Made by a program: the position numbers and the translations under genes. From positions 124,001 through 188,000 of the forward strand of contig NZ_CP009962.1 in the NCBI RefSeq assembly GCF_000786695.1: a stretch of DNA of 64,000 bases, given 5' to 3'. Below, piece by piece: positions 19,678 through 27,926 of this stretch. Within the stretch, counting starts at the first letter, position 1. Every line of letters starts with the position of its first letter. This DNA comes from Collimonas arenae. GTDB taxonomy: Bacteria; Pseudomonadota; Gammaproteobacteria; Burkholderiales; Burkholderiaceae_D. The notes under the pieces were generated by a model. The model worked only from the letters and a program-made list of their open reading frames with translations, was not told where the DNA came from and searched no databases.

Positions 19678-20313
19678 TCACGCGGCCAGCTGCTGGCTGG
19701 CGCGCATGGGAACGAAGCCTGGCAGCGCTTCGATCCGGCTCAGCCAGCGTCGGATATGCGGATAGCCGTCCAGCGCAATGCCGCCCTCCGGCGCATGCGC
19801 GGTGTAGCTATATGTCGCAATGTCGGCGATCGTGACGTGAGAACCGGTCAGGAACGGTTGATCGGCCAGATGCGGCTCCAGGATCCCGAATAGCCGGATG
19901 GCGGTGGCGTGCGCAGCATCACGATCCAGCGGCACGCCAAACAAGGTGGCCATACGGGCGCTGGCGGGACCGCGGTAAATCTCGCCGGCTGCCAATGACA
20001 GGAAGCGCTGCACGCCGGCGGCGCCAAGCGGATCGCGTGGCAGCCAGCTGGCGTCGGCGTATTGGCTTGCCAGATAGACCAGGATGGCATTCGAATCGGC
20101 CAGCGTGACCGTGCCGTCTTCAATCACCGGTACCTGGCCAAACGGATTTTTCGCCAGGAATTCCGGCTTTTTCTGATCGCCGGCGCGTAGATCGACATCG
20201 ATCATTTCATATGGCAAGCCCAACAGCGACAAGAACAGTTCGACGCGGTGGGCGTGGCCCGAAAACGGCGAGCGATAAAGACGAATGGGCTGGCTTGGGT
20301 GGACGGCTGGCAT
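19678..20313 (-). CDS. Glutathione S-transferase
   Basis: A 211-residue GST. It starts at ATG 20313 behind AGGAG. The thioredoxin-like half reads IRLYRSPFSGHAHRVELFLSLLGLPYEMIDVDL and NPFGQVPVIEDGTVTLADSNAILVYLA (cis-Pro and DS glutathione contacts). The helical half ends FLTGSHVTIADIATYSYTAHA. The upstream open frame (38 codons) overlaps the promoter and operator and is not believed. A TetR-family gene lies directly upstream. A perfect palindrome 75 bp before the start, repeated as a half-site at tetR, makes TetR repression likely. Probably detoxifies an electrophile. Confidence 0.85.
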   Translation of the reverse strand: MPAVHPSQPIRLYRSPFSGHAHRVELFLSLLGLPYEMIDVDLRAGDQKKPEFLAKNPFGQVPVIEDGTVTLADSNAILVYLASQYADASWLPRDPLGAAGVQRFLSLAAGEIYRGPASARMATLFGVPLDRDAAHATAIRLFGILEPHLADQPFLTGSHVTIADIATYSYTAHAPEGGIALDGYPHIRRWLSRIEALPGFVPMRASQQLAA

Positions 20314-20387
20314 GGCAAATCTCCTGATGGGATTGAATTGGATGCTGACTACATGCGGCACGAACACCACGAAAATGATGCGCGTTT

Positions 20388-20409
20388 TTGTACCGAACAA
20401 TCGGTACAA
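20388..20409. promoter_or_regulatory. TetR-type operator TTGTACCGA-N4-TCGGTACAA
   Basis: A perfect 9-bp inverted repeat with a 4-base spacer, in the promoter region of the GST gene. The half TTGTACCGA recurs at 21052-21060, next to the tetR start. Shape, size and recurrence fit a TetR-family repressor site. Confidence 0.65.
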
Positions 20410-20475
20410 TACAAAGCGAACACGCACCTGTCAAGGAAAAATCTGAAAAACCGTTGTTAAAGCCAGTCTGGAAAA

Positions 20476-21045
20476 TCAGGCGGCAGACTCGCCGAGAAGG
20501 ATACCGGGGAAATTCTCAACCATACGCATGAACGGGCCGTTGCTGCCCAAGGCACGCGACACCACCAGCGAGCCCTGGATCGCTATCACGGCATTTTCAG
20601 CGCGTATGGCGGCGTCAACCTTATCGATGCCGGCATCCTCGGCCAGTGCTGCTAGCAAGGCCATCAGGCTGCGCATGCGGCTACCCAGATGCTGCTGGAA
20701 CAGCGCACCGGCCTCGCCGATGGTGAAGACATCGGTCAGGCAAGGCGTCATGCCGTTGGCGTAAAACTCCGCCAGCTTGCCGGCGAATTGCTGCGCACGG
20801 ACAGCAGGCAATTCACTGCCGGTCAAGGTAGGCAGTACATTGTGGGTGACCCAGGCGCCAACCGACGCCATGGCTGCGCTGGCCATGTCTTCCTTGCCGT
20901 TTGGAAAGTAATGGTACAGGCTGGAGCGGCCCAGCCCGGTAGCGTCCGACAGGCGCGACAGGCTGCTGCCTTCGTAGCCGAAGCGGCGGAAAGCGGCCAG
21001 GATGCGTTCAATGACTTCGTCGCGGGTAAGTGTAGGGCTAGCCAT
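20476..21045 (-). CDS. TetR/AcrR-family transcriptional repressor
   Basis: A 189-residue regulator. Residues 8-52 are the DNA-binding helix bundle: RDEVIERILAAFRRFGYEGSSLSRLSDATGLGRSSLYHYFPNGKEDM. The rest is a helical ligand domain of the LmrA/YxaF kind (AGALFQQHLGSRM, AVIAIQGSLVVSRALG). The frame opens 21 codons earlier, but ATG 21045 gives a normal family N-terminus and leaves the half-operator 21052-21060 in the leader. It lies upstream of and co-oriented with the GST it probably represses, with likely autoregulation. Confidence 0.85.
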   Translation of the reverse strand: MASPTLTRDEVIERILAAFRRFGYEGSSLSRLSDATGLGRSSLYHYFPNGKEDMASAAMASVGAWVTHNVLPTLTGSELPAVRAQQFAGKLAEFYANGMTPCLTDVFTIGEAGALFQQHLGSRMRSLMALLAALAEDAGIDKVDAAIRAENAVIAIQGSLVVSRALGSNGPFMRMVENFPGILLGESAA

Positions 21046-21160
21046 GGTGATTTGTACCGAATGTTCGTTGTTATCAATGTAGTGCCGGAATGCCAAAACA
21101 GCAAGCACGCAGTGCGCGAAAAGATAAAAACAACAGGCTTTATATAAAATAATGATTGCC

Positions 21161-21169
21161 TAGCTAACT
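21161..21169. promoter_or_regulatory. TAGCTAACT element before marR
   Basis: TAGCTAACT stands 22 bp ahead of the MarR gene, within CTAGCTAACTATAGCT, where AGCTA..TAGCT forms an imperfect inverted repeat. The same nine bases occur before the next gene (21718-21726). Candidate MarR site. Confidence 0.4.
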
Positions 21170-21190
21170 ATAGCTGCCTACACTTCTTTC

Positions 21191-21607
21191 ATGTTTGATC
21201 ACTGTCTCTATTTCAATACCACCGCGCTGGCGCGCATCGTCGAGCGCGAGTGGAACGCTGCCTACCGGCCATTCGACTTGACTGCGCCGCAGGGTTTTGT
21301 GTTGCGTACTGTGTTGCGGCGGCCGGGTTTGCTGAGCAGCGAAGTGGCTGATGTCTTCGGTATCGCCAGGCCAACTGCGACCCGTTTGTTGGATGCCTTG
21401 CTGAGCAAGCAACTTATCGAACGCCGACCCTCGGCGGACGATGGCCGTGAATGGAATATCTTTCCCACGGCCGCGGGGTTGGCGCTGGATGTGCCTATCA
21501 ACGCCGTCAGCGCAGAAGTGGCGCAGCGTTTGCGGGCGCAGGTTGGCGACGACCGTTTTGATGGCTCGATCGCGGCCCTGCGTGGTATCCGGGAAAGCAT
21601 CCGCTGA
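21191..21607 (+). CDS. MarR-family transcriptional regulator
   Basis: A 138-residue winged helix protein. Core: FDLTAPQGFVLRTVLRRPGLLSSEVADVFGIARPTATRLLDALLSKQLIERRPSADDGREWNIFPTAAG, with the recognition helix ARPTATRLLDAL and the wing DGREWNIFPT (Asp-Gly-Arg in the usual place). Flanking helices form the dimer. It is followed 140 bp later by a small membrane protein whose promoter repeats the TAGCTAACT element found before marR. Signal unknown. Confidence 0.85.
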   Translation: MFDHCLYFNTTALARIVEREWNAAYRPFDLTAPQGFVLRTVLRRPGLLSSEVADVFGIARPTATRLLDALLSKQLIERRPSADDGREWNIFPTAAGLALDVPINAVSAEVAQRLRAQVGDDRFDGSIAALRGIRESIR

Positions 21608-21717
21608 TGCCGCGCTGATCCCGCCTTCCTGAAGACGGCTTGCGCGTCATGCAAGTGAAAGATGCGACAGAAAGCAAATGCGCCAGCGTGGCGCATTATT
21701 TTCGCCATTTAGTTGTT

Positions 21718-21726
21718 TAGCTAACT
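21718..21726. promoter_or_regulatory. Second TAGCTAACT element
   Basis: Same nonamer as at 21161-21169, here 22 bp before the small membrane protein start. The matching distance from the start codon in both promoters (about 22 bp) supports a common repressor site. Confidence 0.4.
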
Positions 21727-21747
21727 TCTTTTCGACAAGGAACCGCC

Positions 21748-22011
21748 ATGCCAGCCATTTCGGAAAATCAGCAGAAAACTACGCCTCGTTTCACCGGATA
21801 TGCAAAATACGCAACGCTTGTCCTCGCACTCTTGTTGTTCGGCATCTTTTGTTACTTGCTCGCCGGATCAGATGCGTCCACAGTGCAGGAGGCTTGCATC
21901 GCGGCGCATGCCGCCGAACAAGGCATCGACCGGCAGCAACTGAGCAGCGAGGCGCGCCATCAATCTGCGCTGGTTGCCATACTGTCGTCCTGTACAGGCA
22001 TGGCGCCATAA
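21748..22011 (+). CDS. Small single-pass membrane protein, 87 aa, function unknown
   Basis: Not recognised. AAGGA lies 7 bases before the ATG. A polar N-terminus (~18 residues) is followed by one hydrophobic segment (YATLVLALLLFGIFCYLLAG, ~20-40) and a soluble tail with two Cys (QEACIAAH and LSSCTG) that could pair outside the membrane. It shares a promoter element with the marR gene upstream, so it is probably its target. The alginate lyase follows after 130 bp of sequence in which I see nothing else. Confidence 0.65.
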   Translation: MPAISENQQKTTPRFTGYAKYATLVLALLLFGIFCYLLAGSDASTVQEACIAAHAAEQGIDRQQLSSEARHQSALVAILSSCTGMAP

Positions 22012-22140
22012 AATTGCAACAAGAAGATACATCGGAAGTAGGCCGCGCGAGCCTGTGTTTAAATTCCCGGGTGGGTTGGCATTGCGCAGGAAGCGCTGCC
22101 GCCGCATTGTTTTTTTCAACGCACATTTCGAGGAAGCCGC

Positions 22141-23136
22141 ATGCCGCGCCGACTATTCCAATTGATGCTGCCGCTGTGTCTGTGTCTGTGCAGCGGCAGC
22201 GCTTTAGCTGCATGTCCTGATGCGCCAGCAGGTTTGCGTGATATCGAAGCAAACGGTTACTACTCGGATGCGCATTATTCGATCGTCGATCCGGTACTTA
22301 AGGCCAAGAATGAAGCTGCGGTGAAGCCGTTCAGCGATTATCTCGCCAACGTTAGCGCCAACGCTGACCGCTATATCGCCAACGGCGATAGCGCCGCCGG
22401 TCAATGCGCATTGAAATGGCTGGACCGCTGGGCGGTAGATGGCGCGATGCTGGGCAAGGTAGTCAGCAGCCAGGCGCAGTACGAGCGCAAATGGACCTTG
22501 GCCGGCGTGGCGCTGGCCTATATCAAACTGCGGCCGTTGGCCGAACCGTCGCAACGCACGCATATCGATGCATGGCTACCGCAGTTGGCGGATGCGTCGC
22601 TGGCGTTCTTTGATGATCCCAGGCACAAGCGCAACAATCACTACTACTGGGTTGGCCTGGCAGTGATGGCGACCGGGGTCGCCACCGGCGATACGCGCTA
22701 CATCAATGCCGCCAGCAAGATCTATGACAGCGCACTCAACGACATCGGCGAAGACGGCAGCTTGCCGCAGGAGTTGAATCGCGCCGGGCGGGCGCTGGCT
22801 TATCACAATTACGCGTTGGCGCCGCTGGTGATGATGGCGGAACTGTCGCGGCTCAACCATGACGACTGGTATCAGCGCCGGCACAAGCGGCTACAAAAGC
22901 TGGCGCAGCTGGTCCTGAGCGGCATCGCCGACCCGGCCTGGTTCGTCGAAAAAACCGGCGCCCAGCAGGAGATACCGAAAGGCGGGATACTCGGCTGGAT
23001 CGCATTCTACCGCCAGACCGCGCCGGAACTTACCGCGCAATCGCAAGAATTGATGGTGCAAGCGCCTTTCCGTTATGCCCAGTTAGGCGGCAATCTCAGC
23101 GTACTGGCAGAGAAACATTTTTTTGAACAGCCATGA
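22141..23136 (+). CDS. Alginate lyase family protein (polysaccharide lyase 5, AlgL-like)
   Basis: A 331-residue exported enzyme. The signal peptide MPRRLFQLMLPLCLCLCSGSALA is followed by ACPDAPAGL, as in AlgL. The catalytic Asn-His is seen in KRNNHYYWVGLAVMATG, and the RAGRALAYHNYALAPLVMMAEL helix follows the PL5 pattern. PL5 enzymes cut polymannuronate by beta-elimination in the periplasm. No other alginate biosynthesis gene (algD, alg8, algG) is in the window, so the role could be degradative or in clearing periplasmic polymer. It converges on an MFS gene with an intergenic repeat between them. Confidence 0.82.
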   Translation: MPRRLFQLMLPLCLCLCSGSALAACPDAPAGLRDIEANGYYSDAHYSIVDPVLKAKNEAAVKPFSDYLANVSANADRYIANGDSAAGQCALKWLDRWAVDGAMLGKVVSSQAQYERKWTLAGVALAYIKLRPLAEPSQRTHIDAWLPQLADASLAFFDDPRHKRNNHYYWVGLAVMATGVATGDTRYINAASKIYDSALNDIGEDGSLPQELNRAGRALAYHNYALAPLVMMAELSRLNHDDWYQRRHKRLQKLAQLVLSGIADPAWFVEKTGAQQEIPKGGILGWIAFYRQTAPELTAQSQELMVQAPFRYAQLGGNLSVLAEKHFFEQP

Positions 23137-23176
23137 GTGCGCCGCGATCCTGCTTGAATCTGCTTGAGCCTGATGT

Positions 23177-23366
23177 AGAGGCTGTTGCGAAATTAATCTA
23201 GCGTTGTTGCCCTTGCAGGGCGCCCCCTGGCTTGCAAGCCAGGTCGTTCCGCAGGCAGACGACAATGTCGTCAGAAACCTCCGCTATACCCTCCTAGCCG
23301 TACTGCTCGTACTGCTCGTATTGTCTTCGTCGGCGCGCCCAGCCATCTGTGTTCGCAACAGCCTCT
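23177..23366 (+). repeat. TIR-bounded intergenic repeat, copy 1 (190 bp)
   Basis: Ends are AGAGGCTGTTGCGAA and its exact complement (15 bp). Inside are a perfect palindrome CCTGGCTTGCAAGCCAGG, a weaker hairpin GACGA-CAATG-TCGTC, and a tandem ACTGCTCGT unit present twice (once in copy 3). It fills the gap between convergent algL and MFS genes, and its last base is part of the MFS stop codon. Copies 2 and 3 are at 29833 and 62726. No coding capacity; looks like a MITE-like or REP-like element. Confidence 0.8.
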
Positions 23367-24568
23367 TAGAAAGTACCGTCGCCAGGTTCGACCGGCTGCG
23401 ATAAGCGGCGCGAGCTTGCGAGTGAGGGGGCGCGGCTGAGATACAGGGAAAGCAGGGCGCACAGCAACGCCGTCCCCGATATTGCTGCGCCGACCGTGGG
23501 CGTGTCAGCCAGCGATCGCGAGGCAATCACGAGGCCGCCGCAGGCCGCTCCCAACGCCACGCCGAGGTGCATGGCGGAAGTATTCAGGCCGATATTCACT
23601 TCGCTGGCAGCCGGCGCTGTGCTGATCAGGTAACTTTGCACCGTTGGCGAAATACTCCAGCTCAGGCTGCTCCATAACATCATTACCGGCAGGAACAGCC
23701 AGAGCGAGCCGGCGAACAGCGGCAAACTGGCCAGCACCAGCGTAAACACGGCGGGCACAAGCCACATGGTGCGTCGCGCGCCAAGCCGGTCGGAGAGCCA
23801 GCCGCCAAGATAGCCGCCGCTCACCGCCGAGACGCCGAACAACGCATACATCAGGCTCAGGTTGCCGCCATGCAGTCCAAGCGTGGCGCCGAGATAAGGC
23901 GCCAGGTAGGCGAACAAGGTGAAATGACCGGCGATCATCAGAATCGACACCAGCTGCGCCAGCGCCAGGCTGGGAACCGTGAGCTGTTGCCAGTAGCGGC
24001 GCAGCGGCAAAGGCTGGCGGGCGGTCATTTGCGGCAGGCTGGCCTGTAGCCAGAAGATCAGTGCGGCGGCCAGCATCGCCATGGCGGCAAAGGGCAGGCG
24101 CCAGCCGAGATGCTCGCTGAGCACAATGCCGAAAGGAATGCCCAGCACCAGCGAGGCGCTGATCCCCATGAAGATGACGCCGATGGCGCGGCCGCGATAG
24201 TCAGGCGTTACCAGCGCCGAGGCAAAGGTGGTGCACAGAACCACGATCAGCGAACAGCTTGCCGCCGAAACGATACGCAGGACAAACAGGCTTGCATAAT
24301 TGGACGCCAGCGCGGCCGCCAGGTTGCTGGTGGCGAATATTGCGAGTGCAGCTTGTAGCAGGGTGCGTCGTTCGAAACGGGCGGTGAGCGACAACAGCAG
24401 CGCCGCGCACAGGGCGAAAGAAAGGGAAAAGATGCTGGTCAGTTGCCCCACGACGCTGACCGATACCTTCAAGTCATGCGCCAGCAAAGGCAAAATTCCG
24501 CCGACGATATTCTCATCGAGGCCGGCAATGAAAGCCACCAGCGCCAGCAGGTAGATACGACGATCCAT
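23366..24568 (-). CDS. MFS transporter (DHA1/arabinose-efflux-like)
   Basis: A 400-residue, 12-segment major facilitator. It starts at ATG 24568 with AAGGA 7 bases upstream; an earlier open frame adds 22 residues without support. The N-terminus reads MDRRIYLLALVAFIAGLDENIVGGILPLLAHDLKV; motif-A-like GGWLSDRLGARRTMW lies in the second half. This subfamily exports drugs, sugars or metabolites. It is the last gene of a minus-strand run from sensor kinase to LqsR-type regulator to LuxR-type regulator to MFS (96-bp gap after luxR), so it could be an efflux output of that signalling locus. The 3' end abuts a repeat element. Confidence 0.82.
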   Translation of the reverse strand: MDRRIYLLALVAFIAGLDENIVGGILPLLAHDLKVSVSVVGQLTSIFSLSFALCAALLLSLTARFERRTLLQAALAIFATSNLAAALASNYASLFVLRIVSAASCSLIVVLCTTFASALVTPDYRGRAIGVIFMGISASLVLGIPFGIVLSEHLGWRLPFAAMAMLAAALIFWLQASLPQMTARQPLPLRRYWQQLTVPSLALAQLVSILMIAGHFTLFAYLAPYLGATLGLHGGNLSLMYALFGVSAVSGGYLGGWLSDRLGARRTMWLVPAVFTLVLASLPLFAGSLWLFLPVMMLWSSLSWSISPTVQSYLISTAPAASEVNIGLNTSAMHLGVALGAACGGLVIASRSLADTPTVGAAISGTALLCALLSLYLSRAPSLASSRRLSQPVEPGDGTF

Positions 24569-24664
24569 GGACAGTTCCTTTGATAAATGTTGCAGCTGGC
24601 TGCAGCAGGAAACAGTCGATGGCGGCGCCATCAATGCGGAATGCCGTTACGCGCTTGCTAAACG

Positions 24665-25402
24665 TTAGTTATTCGGTTTGATAATGCCCATCATGACCGC
24701 TCGGCTGATCGCATGGCGGGTGCTGTAGACGCCCAGCTTCATCGCCACGTTCTTCATGTGGAAATAAACGGTGCGCTGGGATATCCCCAGGATCAGGCCG
24801 ATTTCGCTGCTGGTCTTGCCGTCGGCGCTCCAGCGCAGGCATTCGAGCTCGCGCGCAGACAACAGCGACTCCTGGTTCGGCGTGGCTTTACGCCACAGCA
24901 GTTCGGCGGCTTCCTGCAGATACAAGCCCAGCAGCAGGGCGTCAGCCTGGGCGCTGGCAGTCAGCGCCAGCGGCGGCGTCGCGTTGCAATAAAAGTCGAG
25001 ACGGTTCACGGACTGTTTTGTATGCAGCGCCAGGCTCATGCCCTGCGTGATGCCCATGGTTTTCAGCAGCGGATAGATCTGCCCGCCATGCAGCAAACAG
25101 AGCTGCTCCACCTGCCAGTTAAGCGGCAGGCAGGAACGTGCCAGGTGTTGTTGGATGGGATCGGTCTTGTCGTCTGCCGGCTGGTTGAAGAGCTGGAGCG
25201 TGGCGCCGGGCAGGGTGCCGAACATTTGCACCAGCGATGCGCCGTTGGCGCCTGAGACGTCCATCTTCAGCATGAAATCGCAGATGCCGAGCTGCGCCAG
25301 CAGGCGCTGGGCGCGTGCGCGCAACTGCTCCCAGTCGGGAGCTTGTGCGATCTGCAGCAGATCGGGCGTGGATAATCGGAGAACGGTTTCGCTTCGCACC
25401 AT
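24665..25402 (-). CDS. LuxR-family regulator with shortened autoinducer-binding domain
   Basis: A 245-residue protein. Residues ~20-165 fit the autoinducer-binding domain: DP (81-82), Trp96 and Gly121 match conserved LuxR positions. But between NQP and DP there are only five residues (ADDKT), where LuxR/TraR have a longer piece holding the pocket Trp and Tyr (W57 and Y61 of TraR). Residues ~180-240 are a normal LuxR HTH (LSARELECLRWSADGKTSSEIGLILGISQRTVYFHMKNVAMKLGV). No luxI is nearby. It starts 14 bases after the LqsR-type regulator, surely in the same transcript. Probably a LuxR solo with an altered or absent ligand. Confidence 0.82.
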   Translation of the reverse strand: MVRSETVLRLSTPDLLQIAQAPDWEQLRARAQRLLAQLGICDFMLKMDVSGANGASLVQMFGTLPGATLQLFNQPADDKTDPIQQHLARSCLPLNWQVEQLCLLHGGQIYPLLKTMGITQGMSLALHTKQSVNRLDFYCNATPPLALTASAQADALLLGLYLQEAAELLWRKATPNQESLLSARELECLRWSADGKTSSEIGLILGISQRTVYFHMKNVAMKLGVYSTRHAISRAVMMGIIKPNN

Positions 25403-25416
25403 GGGATTTTCTTTGG

Positions 25417-26430
25417 TTATGATTTTACGTCAGCGGATTGATCGCGCAAAAACTCCGCAAAGGAATAAAAAGACTCACGCATATAATGTGCCGGGAAATC
25501 AAATAGCGCCCAATAATAATCTTGCGTACCAAAACAAATCTGCGCCGGCAGGCAATATGATAGCCAATCGTGGCGCAGCGCGTCGGTGTACATGCCGCCG
25601 CTATCGGAAAAGAACGGCACCAGCCGCATTTCCCGCAAGCCGGTCAGCAATTCCAGCGGCGCGCCATAGTCTTGCGCCACTTCCAGCTGCGACATCAGGC
25701 TGGCTTCGGTTTCCACCACCATCAGCGTCGCCTTGCCCTGGATATCAAAGAACAGGATACCGGTTGGGTTAGGAAACAAATAATACTCGACAAAGCCATG
25801 CCGCTTGCAAAGTTGCTCGACCAGCGCTTCCATGGCCGGGTCAGACAGGAAGGTGTAAGAGTGGCGCGACAGTAGATCTTTCAGCGTCAGCGATTGCGCG
25901 TGGAAGAATTCTTTCTGCAGGGTGCGGATTTCCGCTTCCAGGTGATCAAGGGCGTCATGATCGCCTTTCTTGATGAAACGATCGATCAGGCCCCTGTTGA
26001 ACGCTTCGATGGCGATCTTTTCGTCTGCCTGGCCGGTAAACAGGATCTTTTTACAGGGCAGGTCCTGGACCGCCTGGCAAAACGCCAGGCCGTTCATCTG
26101 CGGCATCGCATAGTCGATCACCAGTACCGACGGCAGCATGAAACGGCGGCGGTTCAGCGATTGCCGATAGATCTGGTCGATATCGACCGCAACGGTACGG
26201 CGGTCGAAGGAAAAGCTTTGCTCGTCATAATTCACCCGGATCGACTGGGTTTTGCTGGGCGATTGGCGATAGGCGTCGCGCAGCCACTCCAGGGCGGCCT
26301 GGGTATCGTGGAAGACCTTGCGCGCCATCTGCGGCGGCAGCTGGAAAGCCAGGCTGTCCAGGAAACTCTGACTATCGTCGATCAGGATAGTCAAAGTAGG
26401 GTGTTGATAAACAGGTAATGAAATGTTCAT
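25417..26430 (-). CDS. jqsR: LqsR/JqsR-type response regulator of the alpha-hydroxyketone system
   Basis: A 337-residue response regulator without a known DNA-binding domain. The receiver runs to ~residue 170, with ILIDDS (18-19 acidic pair), phosphoacceptor Asp106 in VLVIDYAMPQMNG, LFTGQAD (switch Thr) and FIKKGDHD (Lys). A ~30-residue insertion precedes Asp106, as in Legionella LqsR, whose site is Asp108. The C-terminal ~165 residues (YYLFPNPTGILFFDIQGKATLMVVETEAS) are the unusual output part of this family. ATG 26430 is chosen although its ribosome site is weak; the upstream frame overlaps the kinase gene. Partner kinase is directly upstream. Confidence 0.82.
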   Translation of the reverse strand: MNISLPVYQHPTLTILIDDSQSFLDSLAFQLPPQMARKVFHDTQAALEWLRDAYRQSPSKTQSIRVNYDEQSFSFDRRTVAVDIDQIYRQSLNRRRFMLPSVLVIDYAMPQMNGLAFCQAVQDLPCKKILFTGQADEKIAIEAFNRGLIDRFIKKGDHDALDHLEAEIRTLQKEFFHAQSLTLKDLLSRHSYTFLSDPAMEALVEQLCKRHGFVEYYLFPNPTGILFFDIQGKATLMVVETEASLMSQLEVAQDYGAPLELLTGLREMRLVPFFSDSGGMYTDALRHDWLSYCLPAQICFGTQDYYWALFDFPAHYMRESFYSFAEFLRDQSADVKS

Positions 26431-26483
26431 GTTGGCGCATTGCAGGCGCAATGACTCTACTTGCGCTCGATTGGTTAAGACTG

Positions 26484-27803
26484 CTAATTTAACAGAGAGC
26501 GCATCTCTGCCGCTTTTTGTTGCACTACAGGCGGAAATTCCAACACGAAAATCGTATAGCCCAGCGGTCGCGAAACCACGCGAATGCGGGCACCCCAGGC
26601 ACTTAGCACATCTTTGCAAAATGCCAGCCCGATGCCGGTGCCGTTGTGTTCGGGATAGGCATAGAAACGCTCGAAAATCTGTTCTGTGCGGCCAGGTTCA
26701 ATACCGCTGCCGGTGTCGATGAACAACAGCCTTGGCCGCGCCCTGGCACCGTCCAGCACGATCCGTATGCGGCCTTTTCCGATACGCTGGATGGAAGTCA
26801 ATGCGTTACGCAATAAATTGATCAGGACCATCGAGCACAGTTCGGTCTGGCCAAGCAAACGAAAATCGGAGCGAACGGTAATGGCGACCAGATCGCGCTG
26901 TTCCTGGTTGACGAAGGGATAGCGCTGCATCATCAGGTCAACTGCCGCCGTCATTGAGACGATATCCGTGGCGACCAGGTTTTCCCTGCCGGTAGAGGCG
27001 CTCAGCAGGAACAGATCGATGACGTTGTTCATGTGCCGCACTTCGAATTCGATTCTGGCCAACGCTTTTTCCATCGGGACCTGGCTGGGCGAGCTTGGTA
27101 CGGCATTTTCCTGCAACAGACGGCTCAGGCCCCGCGCATTGGCATTGATGCTGCGTAGCGGCGTGCGCAACTCGTGCGACACCGTCGCCAGCGCGGTCGC
27201 CATGCCTGCGAGTTTTTCCTGCGCCAGGACTTTTCTGCCGACCTTGGCGATCGATACCGTCACTATGGCGAACAGCTGTATCGGCCATTGCTCCAGCGCG
27301 TGAAAGCTCGGCGGAACCAAGCCGCCATGGAGCGCGGCAAAAGCAAAGTAGGCGAACATCGTGCCTGTCAGATAAGACAAAAATGCCAGCGTTGTATCGA
27401 AGTGGAACAAGATAATCACGGCGATCAGCAGCGACTGGCCCCAAACCGGAGAGCCGTCGTTCATCAAAAACATGAAGGTGAAGAAGAACGGGGCTATATA
27501 GGTCAGGCTGATGAAGAAATACGCGGTCAGCCACCTTTTGGGAATCTGATGCCTGAGGGCGATGGCCGGCAGGCACAGCACGATGCCGAAAATCCGCAAG
27601 CCCAGGTTTTCGTATGGCTGCGGGAACCAGTATGCCCACACGACGTAATACAGCGGCATGCCGATCACGGCGATCCATGCCAAGAGCATCATGCGCTCGA
27701 TATTGCTGTCGTACTGACGGTAAAACCCGGCCCACCACTTGCCCGTGGCTTGCCGCCAGACCGGCCAACGTTCGCTTATCCAGCTGTTAGTGTGCTCACT
27801 CAT
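26484..27803 (-). CDS. jqsS: CqsS/LqsS/JqsS-type membrane sensor histidine kinase
   Basis: A 439-residue kinase. About six hydrophobic segments lie between residues 39 and 187 (MMLLAWIAVIGMPLYYVVWAYW at the start), without a large periplasmic loop, as in CqsS/LqsS receptors that bind alpha-hydroxyketones in the membrane. H-box ATVSHELRTPLRSIN with His210; N-box INLLRNALTSI; G1 DTGSGIEPG; G2 NGTGIGLAF. Unlike CqsS it has no attached receiver, matching LqsS. It is divergent from the synthase gene (165-bp gap) and followed by its regulator. Identification rests on domain layout plus the CqsA-type neighbour. Confidence 0.83.
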   Translation of the reverse strand: MSEHTNSWISERWPVWRQATGKWWAGFYRQYDSNIERMMLLAWIAVIGMPLYYVVWAYWFPQPYENLGLRIFGIVLCLPAIALRHQIPKRWLTAYFFISLTYIAPFFFTFMFLMNDGSPVWGQSLLIAVIILFHFDTTLAFLSYLTGTMFAYFAFAALHGGLVPPSFHALEQWPIQLFAIVTVSIAKVGRKVLAQEKLAGMATALATVSHELRTPLRSINANARGLSRLLQENAVPSSPSQVPMEKALARIEFEVRHMNNVIDLFLLSASTGRENLVATDIVSMTAAVDLMMQRYPFVNQEQRDLVAITVRSDFRLLGQTELCSMVLINLLRNALTSIQRIGKGRIRIVLDGARARPRLLFIDTGSGIEPGRTEQIFERFYAYPEHNGTGIGLAFCKDVLSAWGARIRVVSRPLGYTIFVLEFPPVVQQKAAEMRSLLN

Positions 27804-27926
27804 GTGGGTCGGTTAATGGTCTATCATAAATTGTCATTAGGCAGTTCGTTGCGGAGCCGGCCAAATACCCGCTTCCACGTGAAATGCCTTGTTTGGCGCC
27901 AGATTCCAGACGGGGGAGCTCTGGCT

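Noticed and set aside
24665..25402. Complete LuxI/LuxR AHL system
   Set aside because: No luxI homologue in the window, and the LuxR protein lacks the usual pocket segment.
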